From Salegentibacter echinorum (GTDB taxonomy: Bacteria; Bacteroidota; Bacteroidia; Flavobacteriales; Flavobacteriaceae), in contig NZ_FQVT01000005.1 in the NCBI RefSeq assembly GCF_900129445.1, positions 124,001 to 188,000 of the forward strand: 64,000 nt of DNA, read 5' to 3'. Shown one piece after another: positions 57,157-64,000 of the stretch (its first letter is position 1; the number at the start of each line of letters is the position of its first letter). The notes beneath the pieces were generated by a model that had not been told where the DNA came from, ran no database searches, and saw nothing but the letters and a program-made list of their open reading frames with translations. The translations under genes were made by a program, and so were the position numbers.

Positions 57157-59154
57157 CTATTCCTCTAAAAGCAGCAGTAAATAATGCGCGGCAGACCAGC
57201 TAAAATTATGGGCTTCCAGGCCTTCTCCCGTCACGGGATTGTAATTTTCGCGAATAGCGCTACCTTTTTCGGTTACGCCTTCGGCATTATGGATTAATTT
57301 TTTGGTGAGTTTGGTGGCTTCTTCATCAAATCCATAGTTTTTTAATCCTTTAATCCCGAAATAAGATTGGTCTATCCAATTGGGACCCCGCCAATAACCT
57401 CCATCTGGCTCAAACTTTTTGGAACTGGCATCTAAGGTTTGTAAAGGTACTTTGGTGTTAAAAGCAGTATTGTCCATCATTGTTTTTACAAGGTTTTTGG
57501 CTTCATTTTTTGAAGCGATGCCTGCCCAAAGTGGGATCCAGCCTTCGCTGCCTTTTATGTCTATAAAAGATTTGCCATCTAGGGAAGTGTCGTAAAACCA
57601 CCCATCTTTCTCGCTATAGAATTGCTCCCGAATTTGCTTTTTTAGCTTGTCAGCTTCGTTTTGGAATTGTGTGGCTTCTTCTTTTTTATGCAGGATATTT
57701 GCTAATTTCTTTAAATAAATTTTTTCTGCGTAGAGAAATGAATTGAGGTCCACACTTTCCTGATCCATAGAAAAAGCGTTTTCAGAATTAGTCAGCAATT
57801 TTGTGTCATCAAAGCGCACTGCGTTATCCATCCCGCTTTCCCATTTGGCTGCGATCAAACTTCCATCCGTCGAGCCGTATTCGCAAATTCCGTCTTTATC
57901 ATGATCCCTGAATTCATACCACCAATCGTGTTGTTTTTTGATTTTTGGATATATTTTTTTGATGAATTCCATATCGCTATCTTCCTGAAAAATGGTCCAG
58001 ACAGCCCAGGCCGAAAGTGGGGGTTTGGTGTTTCGGTAATTGTTCTCTTCAATTAAATTATCGCGGTAAACAACATCCGGGATAAACCCTGTTTCGGTTT
58101 GATAATCGTACATCGCCAGCACCTGTTGTTTTGCCAAATCTGGGTCATAATGCGCCACGGCCACGGCATGTTTCCAACTATCCCATGCCCAAAAACCATA
58201 AAACCATTTATAATTATAACTGGGGAAAAACCCGTCATATTTTAGTCCGCCAGAAGCACATCGCCAATTGTTTTGCAGGGTAAGTAGCGATTTTTGGGCC
58301 AACTGATAATAAGTGGAATCCTCCCATTGTTCTTGCATTTTATCGGTTACTGCCGTGATAATGGCCAGTTTCTCCTTCTGGGTTTCTTCATAAAGCCCAT
58401 TAAAGTTCTTATGATTTGCAGCTAATTTGGCGAGCTCATCATTATCAAATTCCGTAGCAAAAGAAAAAGAATAGGTGAGCTCGTAGGTTTCACCGCCAGC
58501 TATTTTAATCGGTTCTAAGTTCGCCGTATAGGTAGTATCATTTATAGCTGCATCTTTTAAATCGGCAGGAAGTTTCAGCAGCCCATAAAATTCATTAATT
58601 TCACTTTTTACCTTTATAAATTCATTACTTTTTGATAGCGAAAATTCCCCGGAAAAGATTTCCCCTTCTATCTCGGGTTTTATAGTAATTGACTTGTTTT
58701 GAAGGTTTTCAAATTGAAATTTAAACATTGCCGTTTTGGCCGATACAAAGAACATCTTGTGAGATTCTATCCAGTTTTTAGTTTTTTTCTGAAATTCTAA
58801 CCCCGATAGGCTGCCACGAAAAGATGTTTTAATTTCTGAATTATCGTTAATTACATCGATACCTTCAAGATGGATGTCAACGAGGGATGGTCCTAACCAG
58901 GCTCCATTCTCCTGAGATAGGATTAATGGCCCTGAAAATCCATTTTGAGTAGAAGATGTAGGTATGGAATAACTAAACCAGGAACCTTTATCTGAAAATG
59001 TAAGAAAAGATTTGTCTTCCGCAGAATTCGGTATTCCCCGGTAGTCCAATACATTGGATGTTTCTTTATTAGCCGGACGAATATTGTTTTTTTGTGCAAA
59101 CAAAAAAGTGGCGCCAGAAAATAAGAAAAGACTAGTTAAAAGATATTTATTCAT
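57157..59154 (-). CDS. GH63 family glycosidase (alpha-glucosidase/YgjK type)
   Basis: This 665-residue exported enzyme (signal peptide to FLFAQ21) has an N-terminal beta-sandwich (about 30-240) and an alpha/alpha toroid (about 275-660). The general acid is D325 in YGFWAWDSWKHA, the same context as in E. coli YgjK. Later RENYNPVTGEGLEAHNFSW supplies the likely base glutamate. GH63 enzymes remove alpha-linked glucose or related sugars. It is the first gene of the minus-strand operon and divergent from the sigma-factor gene 279 bp away. Its substrate may be an alpha-glucoside such as a glycosyl-glycerate or a glycan; not decided by sequence. Confidence 0.87.
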   Translation of the reverse strand: MNKYLLTSLFLFSGATFLFAQKNNIRPANKETSNVLDYRGIPNSAEDKSFLTFSDKGSWFSYSIPTSSTQNGFSGPLILSQENGAWLGPSLVDIHLEGIDVINDNSEIKTSFRGSLSGLEFQKKTKNWIESHKMFFVSAKTAMFKFQFENLQNKSITIKPEIEGEIFSGEFSLSKSNEFIKVKSEINEFYGLLKLPADLKDAAINDTTYTANLEPIKIAGGETYELTYSFSFATEFDNDELAKLAANHKNFNGLYEETQKEKLAIITAVTDKMQEQWEDSTYYQLAQKSLLTLQNNWRCASGGLKYDGFFPSYNYKWFYGFWAWDSWKHAVAVAHYDPDLAKQQVLAMYDYQTETGFIPDVVYRDNLIEENNYRNTKPPLSAWAVWTIFQEDSDMEFIKKIYPKIKKQHDWWYEFRDHDKDGICEYGSTDGSLIAAKWESGMDNAVRFDDTKLLTNSENAFSMDQESVDLNSFLYAEKIYLKKLANILHKKEEATQFQNEADKLKKQIREQFYSEKDGWFYDTSLDGKSFIDIKGSEGWIPLWAGIASKNEAKNLVKTMMDNTAFNTKVPLQTLDASSKKFEPDGGYWRGPNWIDQSYFGIKGLKNYGFDEEATKLTKKLIHNAEGVTEKGSAIRENYNPVTGEGLEAHNFSWSAAHYLLLLLEE

Positions 59155-59433
59155 TTTTATAAAAGCTGTTAATCTGAAAGATTCAGAATAGATTACTTAA
59201 ATAGAAATGAATTAGACGGAAATAAAATAGCGTTTTTAAAATATCACGCCGATGGACAGGTCTAAATTACAAAAAAATGATTAGCGTCCAAGAAATAAAT
59301 TCAAAATTTTGAATTGCCTTAAAAGAAAAGAACTCTTTCTAATAAACCGGATTTAAAAAAATGTTAAATTAATAATTTAAAAAATTGGTTAGCTCGTTAA
59401 AAATATCTTGTTTTGTTTAAATATAACTAAGCT

Positions 59434-59994
59434 GTGGAATTAAATTTTATTCTCGAAAAACTAAAGAAGAAAGATAAGAAGACCTTTCAACAAGTTTTCG
59501 AGGCTTTTTATCCTCGCTTGGTAAACTACTCTTATAAATTCACATACAATCAGGCAGCAAGTGAAGATTTGGTACAGGAATCATTTATTTATATTTGGGA
59601 GAATATTCACAACCTGAAAATCGAAAAATCCTTTCAAGCCTATTTATTTACCATGGTTAGAAATCGTAGTCTAAATTATCTCAAAAAGATTAAGGTAACT
59701 GACTCTAATCAACTTATTGATATTTCCAACCTCCTTACTGAAAATTTTCAGGAAGAAATTTTTAGCGAATTAGAAAAGCGTCGATTACTTGAAAAGTCTG
59801 AAGAAATCCTGAAATGTTTACCGGAAAAAATGCAGGAAATCTTTAAGCTGAAGATAATGCATGGGTTAAGTTATAAGGAGATTTCCGAAGAGATCGGAGT
59901 ATCTGTAAATACTGTAAAAACACAACTAAAACGAGCCAGGTTAAAAATAGAATCGGCTTTATTAATTCTTTCTTATATCCTTTTTTTCTACTAA
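59434..59994 (+). CDS. ECF sigma factor (FecI-like)
   Basis: This 186-residue RNA polymerase sigma factor has a region 2 (FEAFYPRLVNYSYKFTYNQAASEDLVQESFIYIWEN, with the -10-binding part) and a region 4 helix-turn-helix (LPEKMQEIFKLKIMHGLSYKEISEEIGVSVNTVKTQLKRA). Start is GTG at 59434 because no upstream ATG is available and MELNFILEKLKKKD fits the family. It is followed by the FecR gene 83 bp downstream, so it is controlled by that anti-sigma factor and would activate the susC-like gene beyond. Confidence 0.93.
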   Translation: MELNFILEKLKKKDKKTFQQVFEAFYPRLVNYSYKFTYNQAASEDLVQESFIYIWENIHNLKIEKSFQAYLFTMVRNRSLNYLKKIKVTDSNQLIDISNLLTENFQEEIFSELEKRRLLEKSEEILKCLPEKMQEIFKLKIMHGLSYKEISEEIGVSVNTVKTQLKRARLKIESALLILSYILFFY

Positions 59995-60077
59995 AAAGAA
60001 AAAAATATCTAAAAATTGTCACCCTATTCAGAAAATAACTTGTCTTTAGTATAAAGGGGAATCATACCTAATTACTA

Positions 60078-61202
60078 ATGGAGTATAGTTTATTAATAAA
60101 GAGAATTAAAAAAGGCTTAAATCCGAAGGAAGAAAAGCAGTTCCAGGAATGGTATTCTTCTTCATCGGATCACCGCGAGTATTTTGAAAATTTAAAAATG
60201 AATTTACAGAATCCCGGTGACCTTAAAGTAAATACCTCCCGGGCCTGGAAAAAAGTTGATGACAAGACTTTAAAAACTAAAAATAGTTATTGGAAATATG
60301 TTGTTGCAGCGATTGTAGTAATAGGCTTCTTGAGTTTTCCTATTTACTTTTTTCTAAATGCCCCGTTGGAGCAGGAACATAGGGTTGTAAATGTAAATGA
60401 ATTAGACCCTCCGTCTAAAGGTATAGTTTTTCAGGATCAAAATGGGAACGCTGTTACCTTCGGAAAAAATGATTCGGTCGTATCCGGTAAATATTATCAG
60501 GCGAATAGAAAACAACTCAAAATTGCAGAAGTTCCCGAAGCTGTTGGCACTAATACTATTACAGTGCCTACCGGAAAACAATTCAATATTGAATTAAGCG
60601 ATGGTACAAAAGTTACCCTAAACGCTAAGTCTAAACTTGAGTTTCCTACCAGTTTTAAGGAAAGTGAGCATAGAAAGGTAGCTTTGATATACGGGGAAGC
60701 CTATTTTGAAGTAACTCCGGCAGCAGAAAATAATGACAAAATATTTGTGGTGGAAAATTCCAACCAAAATATAGAGGTATTGGGAACCTCCTTTAATATT
60801 GAAAATTATAAAGAAGCGAAAATTGTAACCACCTTGGTAGAGGGGAAAATTAATCTTTTATACGGAGAGGATAAAATTGCAATGACCCCCGGCCAACAAT
60901 CTACTGTGAAAGACAATAATTTAGAAGACATAAAAAAAGTTAATATCTATGAGCATATAGCCTGGAAAGACGGTATGTTTTTATTTAAAGATAAATCTTT
61001 GGGGGATATCTTTAACGTACTTTCAAGATGGTATAATATTGAGGTGGAATTTGAGCAAAAAGAACTTCAAGAAATGAAATTTAATGGCAGGTTTAAACAA
61101 CAGCAAAAGCTGAAGAAGATCCTGCATATTATTGAAAATACTAAACGAGCACGATTTGAATTAAATGGAAATAAAATCAAAGTGATGCAATATCAGGAAT
61201 GA
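60078..61202 (+). CDS. FecR-family anti-sigma factor
   Basis: This 374-residue inner-membrane protein has a cytoplasmic N-terminus (about 1-70), one transmembrane helix (72-93, YWKYVVAAIVVIGFLSFPIY), a periplasmic FecR domain (about 160-255, TVPTGKQFNIELSDGTKVTLNA) and a C-terminal DUF4974 domain (about 300-374). It binds the sigma factor encoded upstream and releases it when the N-terminal signalling domain of the neighbouring TonB receptor reports substrate. Such triplets are typical of Bacteroidota glycan loci. No missing parts. Confidence 0.95.
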   Translation: MEYSLLIKRIKKGLNPKEEKQFQEWYSSSSDHREYFENLKMNLQNPGDLKVNTSRAWKKVDDKTLKTKNSYWKYVVAAIVVIGFLSFPIYFFLNAPLEQEHRVVNVNELDPPSKGIVFQDQNGNAVTFGKNDSVVSGKYYQANRKQLKIAEVPEAVGTNTITVPTGKQFNIELSDGTKVTLNAKSKLEFPTSFKESEHRKVALIYGEAYFEVTPAAENNDKIFVVENSNQNIEVLGTSFNIENYKEAKIVTTLVEGKINLLYGEDKIAMTPGQQSTVKDNNLEDIKKVNIYEHIAWKDGMFLFKDKSLGDIFNVLSRWYNIEVEFEQKELQEMKFNGRFKQQQKLKKILHIIENTKRARFELNGNKIKVMQYQE

Positions 61203-61280
61203 AAAAGGAATGGGGTTTATATCTGGACAATCTAAACCCTCATTCCAATTAACATTAAGTAATTAACTAACTACAAATTT

Positions 61281-64000
61281 ATGAAAACTAAATTTAATGC
61301 TAAACTATTGCCTTTACCCAAGGGAGTTTTAATTTTTATTATGAGAGTCTTTATCTTATTTTTTTGTATTAGCAGTTTCGGATTTAATTCGGACGAACTA
61401 TTCTCTCAAAATGCCAAAATAAAAATTGACAAATCAGAAAGTATAAGTGTGGAAGATGCCTTTCAACTTATTAAATTACAAACAGATTATACATTTATCT
61501 ATCCCAGCAATCTTTTCAATAAAGCTCCAAAAATTGATTTAAAAGCAGGCATTATTCCTGCGAAAGAGCTTCTAAACCGTTGTCTGTCCCTTGTGAATTA
61601 TACTTACGAATTCACCGATGAGCAGGTAATTTTACTAAAAGAAAAAAATCTTTTTTTTGATTCGGGGACTAAAACGATTTCGGAACAAGAAATGATTAGC
61701 GGAGCAGTGAAAGATTCCAAAGGCATGCCTTTGCCTGCGGTTAATGTATATATTGAAGGAACAAATCGTGGCACACAAACCGATTTTGACGGAAACTATG
61801 CTATCGAGGCATCAGCGGGTGAGAATTTAACCTTTCAATACTTAGGTTTTCAGAAACAGGTAATATCTGTAGGAAACCAAACTACAATTGATGTTGTATT
61901 AAAAGATGATTTAGAGAGCTTAAACGAAGTGGTTGTTGTGGGGTATGGTACTCAGAAACGAAGTGATGTTACCGGCGCGATTAGTTCGGTTAAAAGTGAA
62001 GAAATAAACAAGGTTGTTAGTACCAATCCACTTGATGGCATCCAGGGGAAGGTATCTGGGGTGACAGTTACAAATTCTACGGGTAGTCCTGGATCTGCGC
62101 CGGATATTTCTATTCGAGGAATTGGAACCTTCGGAAATAACGAACCGCTTTATATTGTAGATGGTGTTCAGGCCGATCCTTACTTTATCAATACCAATAA
62201 TATTGAAAGTATTGAAATCCTGAAAGATGCAGCTTCTGGGGCGATTTATGGAACAAGGGCAGCCAATGGAGTGGTAATTATCACTACCAAGAAAGGAAAA
62301 GAAGGAAAGCCAAGGATTGAAATTGAATCCTCTCTAAGTGTAAACACCCTTCGGGAAGAAATGGAGCTTTTAGATGCCGATGGTTATGTATCGGTGCATC
62401 GTGAAATGTATGAAAATGCAGGGGCAGAACTTCCACAATACATTCAAAACCCACCAAATGTTGATACCGATTGGCTGGGAGAGACACAACGCACTGGGTA
62501 TCTTGCAACTAATAATATAAGAATTAGCGGAGGCGGAAAGCATGTGAATTATAGCGTTGGAGGTAACTATGCCGATGAGATAGGGCTATTAATTGGTTCT
62601 AACTTTAAGAAGAAAGGGATTAATTCCCAGATAAATATGGATAAAGGCAAGTTAAAAGTTTCTTCAAACCTAAACTATAGTGAGACCCATAGGGAAGATC
62701 ATAAATTTTCAATTCGGGAAACTTACTTTATTTCACCTTTAATTCCGGTATTTGATGAAGAAAGGGAATCTGGCTTTGGTTATAGGACCGGGGATTTGCC
62801 CGATCACAGAAACCCTGTTGGAGAAGATCAATTTTTGCAGGGATATACCAAACTAAAATATTTTCTGGGAAATATAAATTTAGATTTCGAAGCTTTTGAG
62901 AATTTTCATATAAGAGCCGGGTTTAGTTTATCAGACCTTCAAAATAACACGTATGAGTTCCACCAGCCATTTAGGGTTCGGGATGTACAGGATATTGCTC
63001 AAAGGGAATTCGCATTTATTTCAGAGTTTAACTCTGAATTTAGGCGCTTGAACGAAGAATATACGATTCGCTATAATTTTGATGTAAACAAGCAAGCCGT
63101 TGGCTTATTGGCCGGTTACCAAAGAATTAAAGAACCATTTAAAAGCACCTATACGCAGGCCGAAGGTTATAAATTAGATGATGAAGGCAATAAAGTCCCG
63201 GCCACTATTTTAGACCCAAATTTTAATACGCTCGATGCGTTTAGTGATGGTACATATTCAGCTGAAGGCACAAATGCAGAGTACGCCCTGGTTTCACAAT
63301 TTGGAAGAATAAATTATGCTTTTGATGATAAGTATTTGATCCAGGCAAGTGTGAGAAGGGATGGTAGTTCAAAATTTGGTAGCAACAATAAATATGGAGT
63401 TTTTCCTTCGTTTGCCTTAGGATGGAAAATTACAGAGGAAAAGTTTATGGAAAATCAGGATTTATTCAACTTTCTCAAACTACGGTATAGCTGGGGACAG
63501 GCAGGAAATGATAGTGCCTTGGGATACTATGATTATGTAGCTCTAATTTCCCAAGGCAAGAGCCAGAATGATGGCGGGTATGTTTTTGGAAATCCACAAA
63601 ACTCCTACCTGGGAAGTATAGCCCGGGATCTTCAAAATGATGATTTGCAATGGGAAACCAATACTTCGGCCAATTTTGGGCTGGATTTTGGGGCTTTTGA
63701 TAATAAACTGCAGGGTTCTGTAAACTATTATAAAAGTACAACCGAGGATTTATTAATAACTAAGGAAGTATCTCCTTCTGCAGGTATCAATAACCCCATT
63801 GTGAATGTTGGGGAGTTTGAAAATAAAGGCTTCGAGTTTGAAGTTAATTACCGGAATAGAGACCACGATTTTAAATATTCCGCTGCAGCTACCTTTACCA
63901 CAATTAATAGTGAAGTTACAAAACTAAGTAATGAAGACCAGGTACTGTATGGAGTTGGTCTTTTGTTTGGTTCAGATCACTTTGCCAACCAAACTAAGAT
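61281..64000 (+). CDS. SusC-like TonB-dependent receptor with STN signalling domain, truncated by the window end
   Basis: The frame from ATG 61281 stays open to the window edge, giving about 906 residues. A signal sequence ends near residue 43 (DELFSQ). An STN/secretin domain (about 45-105, ISVEDAFQLIKLQTDYTFIY) follows, then a carboxypeptidase-regulatory-like domain (about 143-215), the TonB-box region NEVVVVGYGTQKRSD and a plug with EPLYIVDGVQ and SGAIYGTRAANGVVIITTK, then barrel strands. The STN domain is the part that talks to FecR, so this receptor should respond to its own substrate. It begins 78 bp after the fecR-like gene. A susD partner is expected beyond 64000. Confidence 0.95.
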   Translation, partial: MKTKFNAKLLPLPKGVLIFIMRVFILFFCISSFGFNSDELFSQNAKIKIDKSESISVEDAFQLIKLQTDYTFIYPSNLFNKAPKIDLKAGIIPAKELLNRCLSLVNYTYEFTDEQVILLKEKNLFFDSGTKTISEQEMISGAVKDSKGMPLPAVNVYIEGTNRGTQTDFDGNYAIEASAGENLTFQYLGFQKQVISVGNQTTIDVVLKDDLESLNEVVVVGYGTQKRSDVTGAISSVKSEEINKVVSTNPLDGIQGKVSGVTVTNSTGSPGSAPDISIRGIGTFGNNEPLYIVDGVQADPYFINTNNIESIEILKDAASGAIYGTRAANGVVIITTKKGKEGKPRIEIESSLSVNTLREEMELLDADGYVSVHREMYENAGAELPQYIQNPPNVDTDWLGETQRTGYLATNNIRISGGGKHVNYSVGGNYADEIGLLIGSNFKKKGINSQINMDKGKLKVSSNLNYSETHREDHKFSIRETYFISPLIPVFDEERESGFGYRTGDLPDHRNPVGEDQFLQGYTKLKYFLGNINLDFEAFENFHIRAGFSLSDLQNNTYEFHQPFRVRDVQDIAQREFAFISEFNSEFRRLNEEYTIRYNFDVNKQAVGLLAGYQRIKEPFKSTYTQAEGYKLDDEGNKVPATILDPNFNTLDAFSDGTYSAEGTNAEYALVSQFGRINYAFDDKYLIQASVRRDGSSKFGSNNKYGVFPSFALGWKITEEKFMENQDLFNFLKLRYSWGQAGNDSALGYYDYVALISQGKSQNDGGYVFGNPQNSYLGSIARDLQNDDLQWETNTSANFGLDFGAFDNKLQGSVNYYKSTTEDLLITKEVSPSAGINNPIVNVGEFENKGFEFEVNYRNRDHDFKYSAAATFTTINSEVTKLSNEDQVLYGVGLLFGSDHFANQTK

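Overview
The window is low-GC DNA from a marine Flavobacteriaceae member (Bacteroidota; the protein style resembles Gramella, Salegentibacter or Zunongwangia, but the genus is a guess). The evidence is several SusC/SusD pairs, a hybrid two-component system, Bacteroidota-type promoters (TTTG / TAnnTTTG) and FecI/FecR-type regulation. No CRISPR array or rRNA gene was seen.

Layout. (1) 1-1913: core genes, namely the 5' part of rplY (L25), prs and tRNA-Leu(CAA) with a clear promoter. (2) 1937-6121: the apparent left end of an integrated element. It has a tyrosine recombinase directly downstream of the tRNA, then a frameshifted IS4-type transposase, an XRE-type HTH remnant and a frameshifted IS1595-type transposase. 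(3) 6453-16146: first polysaccharide utilisation block (susC, susD, two-domain PL6 lyase, IPT/TIG surface lipoprotein, small jelly-roll-like candidate lyase). (4) 16772-32732, minus strand: second block (beta-helix protein, hybrid two-component regulator, susC, susD, GH88, GH2, and a lipoprotein of the alginate_lyase/PL38-like fold). (5) 33258-41103, plus strand: fructuronate reductase-type SDR, uxuA, kduI, kduD, a DUF4861 lipoprotein and a three-part TRAP transporter. (6) 41186-45432, minus strand: kdgK, KDPG aldolase, uxaC and a Gfo/Idh oxidoreductase. (7) 45740-46672: a PL14-like lipoprotein, followed by a dead aspartate dehydrogenase gene. (8) 48354-50313: mobile-element backbone (ssb, radC-like, candidate oriT, BfmA/BtgA-type mobilisation protein, small unknown protein), then an 11-bp-phased TGTAC array. 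(9) 51038-64000: probably ordinary chromosome, with a GH2 beta-galactosidase, a kinase/LytM-like/class-III aminotransferase fusion and a GH63 enzyme in one operon. Divergent from these is an ECF sigma factor - FecR - SusC (with STN domain) set that runs off the window.

How it works together. Regions 3-7 read as one complete pathway. Surface lyases and SusCD import unsaturated uronate oligomers. GH88 and GH2 release monomers in the periplasm, and the TRAP transporter brings uronates into the cytoplasm. KduI/KduD handle unsaturated uronate, while UxaC, the SDR and UxuA handle intact glucuronate. Both routes converge on KDG, then KDPG, then pyruvate plus glyceraldehyde-3-phosphate. The mix of PL6 with PL38-like, PL14-like and PL20-like candidate lyases, with both a saturated glucuronate branch and an unsaturated branch, and without sulfatases or PL17, suggests a beta-1,4-uronan such as glucuronan (or mixed glucuronan/alginate) rather than a standard alginate locus. 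The recombinase at a tRNA on one side and mobilisation genes on the other suggest that this roughly 48 kb pathway is a transferable island.
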